Shown here piece after piece: positions 8,038 through 15,300 of a stretch of DNA of 27,654 bases. Every line of letters starts with the position of its first letter. Position 1 is the stretch's first letter. The notes below the pieces were generated by a model. It searched no databases and was not told where the DNA came from. It saw only the letters and a list, made by a program, of their open reading frames with translations. Source of the stretch: WVWW01 sp041568335 (GTDB lineage Bacteria > Acidobacteriota > Polarisedimenticolia > Polarisedimenticolales > Polarisedimenticolaceae); the NCBI GenBank assembly GCA_041568335.1, contig JBFFZZ010000006.1:1-27654 (forward strand), given 5' to 3'. The position numbers and the translations under genes are program-made.

Positions 8038-9645
8038 ATGAAGACCGTCACAATTATTGTCGTTCTGACCTGCGCAACGGTCGGATCTCCGCTGCCGGCC
8101 CAGGTCTGCGATGGCGTTTCCCCGGTCGAGGCGACGAGCCTGGTGTCGGTGGTCGCGGAGAACGGCCTGACCGGCCGACCCCTGCTGATCACCGCGCCAC
8201 CCGGGGACAAGAACCGCATCTTCATCGTCGAGCAGGACGGATTCATCTGGGTCAAGCAGCGCGGCTCGGCGCTGGGCTCGCGCACGCTGTACCTCGATCT
8301 CTCCGCGGTCGTCAACGACGCGACCAACGAGCAGGGCTTGTTGGGCATGGCCTTCGCGGCGGACTTCGAGACGTCGGGGCTGTTTCACGTCAGCTACACC
8401 GGCGGTGCCGGCACCGGGACCAACGAGCTCGCAACTTACCGGCAGGACCCCAACAACGTGAATCAGGCGCTGACCACTCCCGTTGCAAACTTCTTCAGCC
8501 TGCCGCAACCCGATTTCAACCACAACGGCGGCAACATCCAGGTCGGCCCCGACGGCTTCGTCTACCTGGGGATCGGCGACGGCGGCGGCTCCAATGACGA
8601 CGGGCCGGGCCACTCGATGTGCGGCAACGCGCAGGACGACACGAACCTGCTGGGAACGATGATCCGCATCGACCCGACGGGCAGCTCACCCAACCCACCC
8701 GACTGCGGCTCGGGCAGCTACACGATCCCCGACGGCAACCCCAAGGCCGACGGCCCCGGTGGCGTCTGCGACGAGATCTGGTCCAACGGGTTGCGTAATC
8801 CTTGGCGCTGGGACTTCGACCCGCTCAACGGTGACCTCTACATCGGCGACGTCGGCCAGGGTTGCTGGGAAGAGGTCAACTGGGTTCCGGGGACAAGCAC
8901 GGGCAACGAGAACTACGGCTGGCGCTCGATGGAAGGCGCGCAGTGTTTCGATCCGAACAACGCGGGCAACTGCAATCCATCATCCGTCCAGTGCATGGGT
9001 GTACCCAAATGTGATGATCCGAGCCTGACGCTGCCCGTGCTCCAGGTGCCGCAGACCACCGGCGCCTGTTCGATGACGGGCGGCTACGTCTACCGCGGGT
9101 GCCGCATCTCGAACCTGCAGGGGCACTACTTCTGGAGCGATTTCTGTGCCGGCAACATCGACAGTTTCCTGATCTCCGGAGGCGTCGCGACGATGCAGAC
9201 GGACTGGACGGCCACCGTCGATCCCGGCAACGTCCTGTCGTTCAGCATGACCAGCTTCGGCCGCGACGGCGAGGGGGAGCTCTACGCCGTCGATCGTGGC
9301 GGCGTGATTCTCAAGATCGTTCCACCGTTGAGCGACTTCGAGGTCTCCGGCGCCGGTGTGCTGGCTCCGGACATGTTCCTCGTCAACAAGAACGTGCAGT
9401 GGACCTGGGAGAACCTGCAGGGCAGCTCGTCGCACCCGATCAGCTATTACAGCGTTTACAGCGGCTCACCCAACGGCAACTTCGACTGCATCCATTCGAC
9501 GGTTCAAACACGTTGGATCGGCGACCCGGCGAATCCCGGCCCCGGCGGCCTGTTCGCCTACCTCGTCACCGCGACCAACGGATCCGGCGTGGAAACCAGC
9601 GGCGGTGCCGGCCGCACGCTCAACACCGCCTGTGCCTCGCCGTAA
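8038..9645 (+). CDS. Secreted PQQ-type sugar dehydrogenase (GSDH domain) with extra C-terminal domain
   Basis: A six-bladed beta-propeller of the soluble glucose/sorbosone dehydrogenase (GSDH) family, expected to oxidise aldoses in the periplasm or outside the cell with PQQ as cofactor. The 535-residue protein starts with a signal peptide (about residues 1-22). Family blocks are clear: D-F-N-H-N-G-G-N near residue 162, the glycine-rich G-I-G-D-G-G-G loop, S-N-G-L-R-N-P-W-R-W-D-F-D, and G-D-V-G-Q-G. Several paired cysteines suit an exported protein. The final 105 or so residues (A-G-V-L-A-P-D-M-F onward) are not propeller; the pattern ending in Y-L-V-T-A-T-N-G-S-G looks like a fibronectin-III-type fold, perhaps for attachment. 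The ATG at 8038 has GAGGGG about six bases upstream. No PQQ synthesis gene is in the window. Confidence 0.9.
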   Translation: MKTVTIIVVLTCATVGSPLPAQVCDGVSPVEATSLVSVVAENGLTGRPLLITAPPGDKNRIFIVEQDGFIWVKQRGSALGSRTLYLDLSAVVNDATNEQGLLGMAFAADFETSGLFHVSYTGGAGTGTNELATYRQDPNNVNQALTTPVANFFSLPQPDFNHNGGNIQVGPDGFVYLGIGDGGGSNDDGPGHSMCGNAQDDTNLLGTMIRIDPTGSSPNPPDCGSGSYTIPDGNPKADGPGGVCDEIWSNGLRNPWRWDFDPLNGDLYIGDVGQGCWEEVNWVPGTSTGNENYGWRSMEGAQCFDPNNAGNCNPSSVQCMGVPKCDDPSLTLPVLQVPQTTGACSMTGGYVYRGCRISNLQGHYFWSDFCAGNIDSFLISGGVATMQTDWTATVDPGNVLSFSMTSFGRDGEGELYAVDRGGVILKIVPPLSDFEVSGAGVLAPDMFLVNKNVQWTWENLQGSSSHPISYYSVYSGSPNGNFDCIHSTVQTRWIGDPANPGPGGLFAYLVTATNGSGVETSGGAGRTLNTACASP

Positions 9646-9647
9646 GC

Positions 9648-9741
9648 CTGGATTGCCGCGTTGGACCGTTGATCCAAGGGCTGGCCGCGCTCCGCGGACG
9701 GTCGGCCGTCCTTGGATCAGCGGTCCAACTCGGCAATCCAG
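9648..9741. repeat. 32-bp near-perfect inverted repeat with 30-bp spacer between convergent genes
   Basis: Arms at 9648-9679 and 9710-9741 are reverse complements with two mismatches in 32, one of which would be a G-U pair in RNA. The 30-base spacer has a small CCGCG/CGCGG hairpin. Arm 1 starts two bases after the sugar dehydrogenase stop; arm 2 covers the last codons and the stop of the dehydratase gene. It could stop transcription from both sides, though there is no T-tract, or be a remnant of an inverted duplication or a REP-like element. Confidence 0.9.
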
Positions 9742-10667
9742 GCGAAGTCGGTGTTGCCGCCGCTGATGATCGCGCCGACACGGAGGCCGTTCCATTCGGC
9801 ACGGCGAGCGCGCAGCGCGGCCAGCACGGTGGCGCCCGAGGGTTCGACGACGACCTTGAGCCGGCGGATCAACGTCCAGGCGGCGGCGAGCATGGCCTGC
9901 TCTTCGACGGTGACGACCCGGACGGCACGCGGCTTGAGGATCGCGAAGGGATGCCGGCCGAGCCCGGTCAGCAACCCGTCGCCCCAGGATTGCGGGTCGG
10001 TCGGACCCGGTTGGAGCTCGCCCGATTCGAGCGAGCGATAGGCGTCGTCCACCGCGACGGGCTCGGCGCCCCAGACGGCGATCCCCGGCGCCACCGCCGA
10101 GACGGTCAGCGCGGTGCCGGACAGCAGGCCGCCGCCCCCGACCGGCGCGACGACCAGGTCCAGATCGGCGACCTGATCCAGCAGCTCGAGCGCCGCGGTG
10201 CCCTGACCCGCGATCACGCTTGGGTCCTCGTACGGGTGGATCAGGGTCATCCCGCGCTGCTCGATCTCCCTGCGGCACGCGGCTTCCCGCTCGGCGCGTT
10301 CGCACAGGGCGATCTCGGCTCCGTAGCCGCGAACGGCGGCGACCTTGATCTCCGGCGCGTCCCGCGGCATCACCACGACACAGGGGATTCCGCGAACGGA
10401 CGCCGCGTAGGCCAACGCCGCGCCGTGATTCCCAGATGAATGCGTGACGACGCCGCGCGCCGCCGCCGCTTCGTCCAGGCCGAGCACCGCGTTGGTCGCG
10501 CCGCGCGCCTTGAATGCACCGACTTTTTGGAGGTTCTCGCACTTGAAGAACGCATCGATCCCGAGCTCGTCGCTCAGCCGGCTCGAGCTCATGACCGGGG
10601 TGCGATGCGTGTAAGGCCCGATTCGCCGGGCCGCGGCACGCACGTCGTCGATTGTCGGTAGCGTCAT
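9717..10667 (-). CDS. Threonine/serine dehydratase or serine racemase-like PLP enzyme (fold type II)
   Basis: A PLP-dependent enzyme that would deaminate L-threonine or L-serine (threonine to 2-oxobutanoate), or racemise serine. The 316 residues contain the PLP lysine K53 in G-A-F-K-A-R-G-A, the S-S-G-N-H-G-A substrate loop at 77-83, the glycine-rich phosphate-binding G-G-G-G at 177-180 and S-G-G-N near the end. There is no ACT regulatory domain, so it is the short catabolic or serine-racemase-like type rather than the isoleucine-regulated IlvA. The ATG at 10667 was chosen because M-T-L-P-T-I-D-D-V matches the usual family start; an ATG at 10688 is possible, and neither has a good ribosome site. 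It is divergent from the glycosylase gene, 48 bases apart. Confidence 0.92.
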   Translation of the reverse strand: MTLPTIDDVRAAARRIGPYTHRTPVMSSSRLSDELGIDAFFKCENLQKVGAFKARGATNAVLGLDEAAAARGVVTHSSGNHGAALAYAASVRGIPCVVVMPRDAPEIKVAAVRGYGAEIALCERAEREAACRREIEQRGMTLIHPYEDPSVIAGQGTAALELLDQVADLDLVVAPVGGGGLLSGTALTVSAVAPGIAVWGAEPVAVDDAYRSLESGELQPGPTDPQSWGDGLLTGLGRHPFAILKPRAVRVVTVEEQAMLAAAWTLIRRLKVVVEPSGATVLAALRARRAEWNGLRVGAIISGGNTDFAWIAELDR

Positions 10668-10703
10668 GATGGGCGGACCATACCTCATCGAGGCCGGACC
10701 GAC

Positions 10704-10709
10704 TAAACT
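10704..10709 (+). promoter_or_regulatory. Candidate -10 for leaderless transcription of the Fpg/Nei gene
   Basis: TAAACT fits TANNNT and ends six bases before the ATG at 10716, the spacing seen for leaderless transcripts in some bacterial groups. A GGAG lies only one base before the ATG, too near to work well. No convincing -35 is visible. Confidence 0.25.
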
Positions 10710-10715
10710 CGGAGC

Positions 10716-11621
10716 ATGCCCGAGTTGCCGGACATCGAGGTTTACCTGGACGCGCTCCGTGAGCGGGTCGAGGGCCGCGTGCTGCAACGCGTGCGTCTGG
10801 GAAGCCCGTTCCTGCTTCGTTCCGTCGACCCTCCGGTCACGGAAGTCGAGGGACGCCGCGTCACCGGCCTGCGGCGGCTGGGTAAACGCATCGTCTTCGA
10901 GATCGAAGACGATCTCTTTCTCGTGCTGCACCTAATGATTGCCGGGCGGCTGCGCTGGAACGACCCGGGCGTCAAGTTGCCGGGCAAGCTGGGGCTCGCC
11001 GCGTTCGACTTCGAGGCCGGTTCGTTGGTCGTGACCGAGGCGAGCAAGAAGAAACGCGCTTCGCTGCACCTGGTCCGCGGGGAGGCGCGGCTGTCGGGGC
11101 ACGATCCCGGCGGCATCGATCCGCTTTGCTGCGACCCGTCCGAGTTCGCGGAGGCGTTGCGCCGCAATACCCACACGCTCAAGCGTGCCCTGACCGACCC
11201 GCGAATCCTCAGCGGTGTCGGCAATGCCTACTCCGACGAGATCCTGCACGCGGCGAAGCTCTCCCCGTTCAAGCGGACGGACGCCATCGGCGACGATGAG
11301 CTCGAGCGGCTACGCGCGGCGTGCATCGTCGTGATGCGCGACTGGCTCGCGCGGCTGCGTGAGCGGCGCGGTGACGGCTTCCCGACGAAGGTGACGGCGT
11401 TCCGCGAAGGTATGGCGGTTCACGGCCGCTACGGCGAGCCCTGCCCTGTCTGCGCGAGCCCGGTACAGCGCATCGTCTACGCGGCCAACGAGGCGAACTA
11501 CTGCGCGACGTGTCAGACGGACGGCAAGCTGCTGGCGGATCGTGCGCTGTCCCGGTTGCTCAAGAAGGACTGGCCGCGCAGCCTGGAGGAACTCGAGCAA
11601 CGCAAGGAACGCTTACGATAG
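10716..11621 (+). CDS. Fpg/Nei-family DNA glycosylase
   Basis: A base-excision-repair glycosylase/AP lyase of the Fpg (MutM)/Nei family, 301 residues. The catalytic N-terminus P-E-L-P (Pro2, Glu3) fixes the start codon. K57 matches the family's conserved lysine. The helix-two-turn-helix is seen as I-L-S-G-V-G-N-A-Y-S-D-E-I-L (164-177). The zinc finger has C243-x2-C246-x16-C263-x2-C266. The residue five before C263, an Arg in standard Fpg (R-x-T-x-Y-C), is Asn258 here (N-E-A-N-Y-C), and the protein begins PELPD rather than PELPE. It therefore belongs to a variant subfamily, so I do not assign mutM; the lesion preference (8-oxoG, Fapy or oxidised pyrimidines) is open. The minus-strand transporter gene ends five bases downstream. 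Confidence 0.92.
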   Translation: MPELPDIEVYLDALRERVEGRVLQRVRLGSPFLLRSVDPPVTEVEGRRVTGLRRLGKRIVFEIEDDLFLVLHLMIAGRLRWNDPGVKLPGKLGLAAFDFEAGSLVVTEASKKKRASLHLVRGEARLSGHDPGGIDPLCCDPSEFAEALRRNTHTLKRALTDPRILSGVGNAYSDEILHAAKLSPFKRTDAIGDDELERLRAACIVVMRDWLARLRERRGDGFPTKVTAFREGMAVHGRYGEPCPVCASPVQRIVYAANEANYCATCQTDGKLLADRALSRLLKKDWPRSLEELEQRKERLR

Positions 11622-11626
11622 CGGTC

Positions 11627-12487
11627 TCAGAGCAGTTGCAGTAGTAGGTTACCGATCACGACAATCACCGCGGCGGTAATCCTCCGCGCCCCCGATCCTT
11701 CCTTCATCAGGACAATGCCGATCAGAGCCGCGACGATGACGCTGGTCTCGCGCAGGGCGATCGCCTGGGCCATCCCCCCGACGCTCATGGCCCAGATGAC
11801 GATCGTGTACCCGACGGTCGAGATCACGCCGCCGATCAGGCCCGCCCTCCAGGACCCGCGTACCATCGACACGATCTCACCACGCCGGACGAACGCGGTT
11901 CCCAGGGCGAACGGCAATCCCTCGAAGACGAACATCCAGGCGGCGTAGCCGATCGCCGTCCCGGCGCGACGGGCACCGAGCCCGTCGATCAAGGAGTAGG
12001 AAGAAACGCACAACCCGGTCAGCATTGCCAGCACGACAGGTCGCCGGCTCCCCTTCCCCGGCAACCGCTTCTCGAACGCGAGGCTGGCGATGCCGGCGGA
12101 GACGAGCAGCACGCCCACGGTCTCCCACGGGTTGAGCCGCTCGCCCGCGAAGTAGGCCGCGGCGAGCGCGACGAGCAACGGGGCGAAACCGCGCGCCAGC
12201 GGGTAGACCTTCGACAGGTCGCCATCCCGGTAGGCCCAGACCAGCACCGTGCGGTAGACCGTGTGCACGACGACCGAGAGTGCGATCAGCGGCCAGCTCT
12301 CCCGGGCCGGCACGGGAACGAAGGGCAACACCACCGCGGCCAGCAGGACGCCGACGAACATCAGCGCGGCCTGGGTACCGACCTGGTCGCGGCTGGACTT
12401 GATCAGGGCGTTCCAGGTCGCGTGCATGACGGCCGCGACGAGGACGAGGGAGGCGACGAGCGCGGGGGCTACCGGCGAAGGGATCAG
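11627..12487 (-). CDS. EamA-family transporter
   Basis: A second drug/metabolite-transporter-superfamily membrane protein, with about ten hydrophobic segments. The N-terminal M-H-A-T-W-N-A-L-I-K motif after the first helix is typical of one EamA subgroup. The first ATG (12427) would cut off the first transmembrane helix, because the frame continues upstream as V-A-P-A-L-V-A-S-L-V-L-V-A-A-V. The only plausible start upstream is a CTG at 12487 whose last two bases and the next form the TGA of the ligase gene; AGGGG lies about seven bases before it. I therefore give 286 residues from CTG, with the ATG (266 residues) as the conservative reading. It is probably translationally coupled to the YbdK-type gene; the substrate is unknown. 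Confidence 0.85.
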   Translation of the reverse strand: MIPSPVAPALVASLVLVAAVMHATWNALIKSSRDQVGTQAALMFVGVLLAAVVLPFVPVPARESWPLIALSVVVHTVYRTVLVWAYRDGDLSKVYPLARGFAPLLVALAAAYFAGERLNPWETVGVLLVSAGIASLAFEKRLPGKGSRRPVVLAMLTGLCVSSYSLIDGLGARRAGTAIGYAAWMFVFEGLPFALGTAFVRRGEIVSMVRGSWRAGLIGGVISTVGYTIVIWAMSVGGMAQAIALRETSVIVAALIGIVLMKEGSGARRITAAVIVVIGNLLLQLL

Positions 12488-13593
12488 AGATCACACCCCT
12501 GACGGGTCTCCTCGACGATCCGGTCGACGACGGCCTCCAGACTGCCGGTCTCCCTGTACGTCGCGAGCTGGCGGTCGGCGCTGGTGCCCTGCTCGAGGAT
12601 CGTGTGCACGTACTCGCAGTCCTTGCGCACGCCGAGATCGTCGACCACGTCGTCGACGAACTCCAGGATCTCGTGCACCAACGCCTTCATCGGGACCTCC
12701 TCCCGCTTGCCGAGATCGATGAGCACGCCGTCCTTGCCGTGACGCACTGCGCGCCACTTGTTCTCGGTGATCAGGTTGCGGCGGTACTGGCGCCAGGCGA
12801 TGTTGCTGCGGCGCAGATTGATCAGTTTGGCGGTCAGCGCCTGGATCAGCGCCGTGAGGCACACCGACTCGTCGATCTTGGTGCAAATATCCGTGAAACG
12901 GAACTCCAGCGTCGGGAACTTCGGGTGCGGCCGGAGGTCCCACCAGATCTTGGTCGGTTCATCGATGCAGTTGGTCTTCATCAGGGTATCGACGAAGCGC
13001 TCGTACCCCGTGTAGGAGAGGAAGTGCGGCGGCAAGCCCGCGCGCGGCAGGTCGTTCATGATGATCGTGCGGTAGGACTTCAGCCCCGTATCCCGCCCGT
13101 GCCAGAAGGGCGACGAGGTCGATAGCGCCAGCAGATGTGGGACGAAGTAACGCGCCTGATTCATCACGTCGATGCGTATGTCGGGGTCCTCGATCCCGAT
13201 GTGCACGTGCATCCCGAACACGAGCATGCGCCGCGCGATGTCGGCCATGTTGATCTCGTGCTTGGTGTAACGCTCGCCGGCCGTGACCTTCTGATCGCTC
13301 CACTTGGAAAACGGGTGCGTCCCGGCGGCCGCGACGGTCAACCCCTTTTCTGCCGCGAGCCTGCAGACCGTGCTGCGAAGCCGCACGAACTCGGCGCGTG
13401 CCTCGTGGATGTCGTGGCAGATGTTGCTGCCGACTTCCACCTGCGACTGAAGGAACTCGGGTTTGATCTGATCGCGTAGGACGACCCGTCCGACGTCGAG
13501 GAACTCCTGGATGTAGGAGTGCAGCTCGCGCGTCCCGGGATGCACGATTTGGTACTCTTCCTCGACTCCGATGGTCAGCTTGGGCGTGCTCAT
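12484..13593 (-). CDS. YbdK-type carboxylate-amine ligase (glutamate-cysteine ligase family 2)
   Basis: An ATP-dependent carboxylate-amine ligase of the GCS2 family. E. coli YbdK has weak glutamate-cysteine ligase activity in vitro, and the natural substrate of most members is unknown. The 369-residue length is usual. Family features are I-G-V-E-E-E-Y-Q at residues 8-15, G-M-H-V-H-I-G-I-E-D in the centre, and E-F-R-F-T-D near residue 230. The start is an ATG at 13593 with GGAGG about ten bases upstream; the longer open frame to 13641 lacks family similarity. The EamA transporter gene overlaps its stop, suggesting that the ligase product or substrate may be what is transported, but this is inference. 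Confidence 0.92.
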   Translation of the reverse strand: MSTPKLTIGVEEEYQIVHPGTRELHSYIQEFLDVGRVVLRDQIKPEFLQSQVEVGSNICHDIHEARAEFVRLRSTVCRLAAEKGLTVAAAGTHPFSKWSDQKVTAGERYTKHEINMADIARRMLVFGMHVHIGIEDPDIRIDVMNQARYFVPHLLALSTSSPFWHGRDTGLKSYRTIIMNDLPRAGLPPHFLSYTGYERFVDTLMKTNCIDEPTKIWWDLRPHPKFPTLEFRFTDICTKIDESVCLTALIQALTAKLINLRRSNIAWRQYRRNLITENKWRAVRHGKDGVLIDLGKREEVPMKALVHEILEFVDDVVDDLGVRKDCEYVHTILEQGTSADRQLATYRETGSLEAVVDRIVEETRQGCDL

Positions 13594-13624
13594 CGGTGAT
13601 CGCCTCCGCTTCGGGAAAAGCGGG

Positions 13625-13651
13625 AGTCTAGCATGGGCCAATCGCCGTCGA
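13625..13651 (-). promoter_or_regulatory. Weak candidate promoter for the ligase-transporter pair
   Basis: On the minus strand, TCGACG (13651-13646) and TAGACT (13630-13625) are separated by 15 bases, with the ATG at 13593. Spacing is short and the match partial. Confidence 0.25.
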
Positions 13652-13715
13652 CCCGCGATCGGCTCGCCACCCGCGGGGCCGGAGTTCGACTCAAAAACGG
13701 GTAATCCGAGCCGCT

Positions 13716-13743
13716 GAAACGATTTTATAAGCCCGGACGTATC
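13716..13743 (+). promoter_or_regulatory. Candidate ECF-type promoter before the sigma factor gene
   Basis: GAAAC (13716-13720) and CGTATC (13738-13743) with a 17-base spacer resemble the AAC ... CGT pattern recognised by many ECF sigma factors. It lies 23 bases before the ATG of the sigma gene, as expected for autoregulation. The leader would be short. Confidence 0.4.
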
Positions 13744-13766
13744 GGGGGTGACGGGAGCCGGCGGCG

Positions 13767-14354
13767 ATGACCGACACCGATCTAAGGTTGGCTCGCAAGG
13801 CGAGACGCGGCGACCGGCAGGCGCTGGAGACGCTCTATGACAGGCACAAGGACAAGTTGCTCGGCTACCTGCTCAAGATGTTGGGCAACCGACAGAGCGC
13901 CGAGGACGTGTTCCATGACGTGTGGATCAAGGTGATGCAATCGCTCGCGCAGTACCGCCCCGCACAGGGGTCGTTCCGCCCCTGGTTGTTCCGTGTCGCG
14001 GCCAACGCCGCCGTCGACCGGATGCGCAAGGAAAAACGAAGGGCCGGGCCGCCGCTTGATGCGCCGGCCGGTGACGAGACGAGCGAGCGTGTCATCGATC
14101 GCGTCCCCGACGACGCGCCCTCGCCGGAAGCCCAAGGCCTCGGATCCGAAATCGGCCGCGCGCTCGATCAAGCGCTTGCCCATCTGCCCGAGCGGCAACG
14201 CAACGCGGTCCTGCTCCGTCATCAACAAGGGATGAGCTACAAGGAAATCAGCGGGGCTTTGCAAGTGCCCGAAAATACGGCCAAAACGCTGGTCCACCGC
14301 GGGGCGCTCGCGTTACGTGAGAGACTCGCGAGTTGGAGTGACGATGAGCATTGA
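13767..14354 (+). CDS. RNA polymerase ECF-type sigma-70 factor
   Basis: An extracytoplasmic-function sigma factor of 195 residues. Region 2 (about residues 18-92) includes A-E-D-V-F-H-D-V-W-I-K-V and F-R-P-W-L-F-R-V-A-A-N-A-A-V-D, the -10 recognition part. Region 4 (about 138-187) includes L-P-E-R-Q-R-N-A-V-L-L-R and the helix-turn-helix M-S-Y-K-E-I-S-G-A-L-Q-V-P-E-N-T-A-K-T-L-V. The linker is charged and there is no region 3, as in ECF factors. A GGGAG site lies about nine bases before the ATG. The next gene starts inside its 3' end by 11 bases. The target regulon is unknown; a possible promoter of the right type lies just upstream. Confidence 0.95.
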   Translation: MTDTDLRLARKARRGDRQALETLYDRHKDKLLGYLLKMLGNRQSAEDVFHDVWIKVMQSLAQYRPAQGSFRPWLFRVAANAAVDRMRKEKRRAGPPLDAPAGDETSERVIDRVPDDAPSPEAQGLGSEIGRALDQALAHLPERQRNAVLLRHQQGMSYKEISGALQVPENTAKTLVHRGALALRERLASWSDDEH

Positions 14355-14670
14355 GCAGATGCTTCGCAAGACCGCCGAGCTGCCGGTCCCGGCCGCGCTC
14401 GACCACCGTGTGCGCACGGCGTTGCGAACCATGCCGTTTACCGCGCGTCGCTTCGCGTGGCCGGTCATGGCGCTCGGCATGGCCGTCGCGGCCACCCTGG
14501 CGATGACGACCGCCATGGCGCTGTCGCTCGCCGCGGCCGGCGCCGCCGAGTCCGGAGTCTGGATCGCGACACTCGTGGTCGTCGTCTACCTCGGCCTTTC
14601 GAGTGTGGTCTCGCTTCCGTTGCTGCTCCGGCTCAAAGCCGCGCGGCCCAAGCAGGAGGCCGCCGTATGA
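14344..14670 (+). CDS. Small two-TM membrane protein, candidate anti-sigma factor
   Basis: A 108-residue protein with a cytoplasmic N-terminus of about 35 residues (including M-L-R-K-T-A-E-L-P-V-P) followed by two hydrophobic segments, about residues 38-66 and 70-97, and a short basic tail. The gene overlaps the sigma gene by 11 bases and has GGAG five bases before its ATG, so the pair is made together. Position and topology suggest an anti-sigma factor holding the sigma factor at the membrane. However, there is no zinc-binding H-x3-C-x2-C motif and the cytoplasmic part is shorter than usual. It ends in an ATGA overlap with the next gene. Confidence 0.8.
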   Translation: MSIEQMLRKTAELPVPAALDHRVRTALRTMPFTARRFAWPVMALGMAVAATLAMTTAMALSLAAAGAAESGVWIATLVVVVYLGLSSVVSLPLLLRLKAARPKQEAAV

Positions 14671-15224
14671 AGAGTCAACGCGGTCGCATCAACCCCGGTC
14701 TGGCGATCGTGCTCGCGATCATCGCCATCGGGTTTCTGCTGGTGAACTCGCGGGGATGCTACTGGGTGCCCGGCGTCCACGATACGCGTTGGTTCACGAC
14801 GCCGTGGTCGTTTCTCGGTTTCTCCGGCCTGCTGCAGTTGATCCTCGGCGTCTGGGTCGGCGTCGACGCGCAGAAGCGCGGCAGCAACGGTTACTTCTGG
14901 GGCCTGCTGGTGTTCTTCACGTCGATCGTCGGCCTGCTCGTCTACCTGCTGTGGGTCACCGACGCGATGGAGAAGATCAGCCACGAGGTCAACCAGGTCA
15001 AAGCGCATCCACCCGGCGCGACGGCAGCGGCCGCGCCCGGCGGTGAGCCGGTCGTGGTCGACGCCGTGCTCCCCACCTGCGCATCCTGCGGCGGCGAGGT
15101 CGAGGACGACTTCAAGGTCTGCCCCGCCTGCGGCGCCTCGCTGCGCTGCCCCGGCTGCGACAAGGCGATCCGCAAGGGTTGGCAGGTTTGCCCCTGGTGC
15201 GCGACTCGGCTGGACCGGGTTTGA
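14667..15224 (+). CDS. Membrane protein with C-terminal double zinc ribbon
   Basis: A 185-residue protein with three hydrophobic segments (about residues 10-27, 48-66 and 74-96), an Ala/Pro/Gly linker, and a C-terminal zinc-ribbon region. Four CxxC knuckles are visible: C-A-S-C, C-P-A-C, C-P-G-C and C-P-W-C between about residues 137 and 180, enough for two zinc sites (DZR-like). The region with W-V-G-V-D-A-Q-K-R-G-S-N-G-Y-F-W-G-L-L resembles small membrane modules found in zinc-ribbon proteins. The ATG overlaps the previous stop and has GGAGG eight bases upstream. With the sigma factor and two-TM protein it forms a three-gene operon; it may be a redox- or metal-sensing partner, but that is inference. 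Confidence 0.85.
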   Translation: MKSQRGRINPGLAIVLAIIAIGFLLVNSRGCYWVPGVHDTRWFTTPWSFLGFSGLLQLILGVWVGVDAQKRGSNGYFWGLLVFFTSIVGLLVYLLWVTDAMEKISHEVNQVKAHPPGATAAAAPGGEPVVVDAVLPTCASCGGEVEDDFKVCPACGASLRCPGCDKAIRKGWQVCPWCATRLDRV

Positions 15225-15300
15225 GCGGCGTAGGCCAGTTCGAGCGTTAACACCGTTTCCACGCGCGAGGTTCCGGAGGCGTAACGACTGACGACAAGCG

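Noticed and set aside
7300..8613. Long open frames opposite the sugar dehydrogenase and other genes
   Set aside because: They are low-complexity Arg/Pro/Ala-rich readings of GC-rich coding DNA with no domain or ribosome site.
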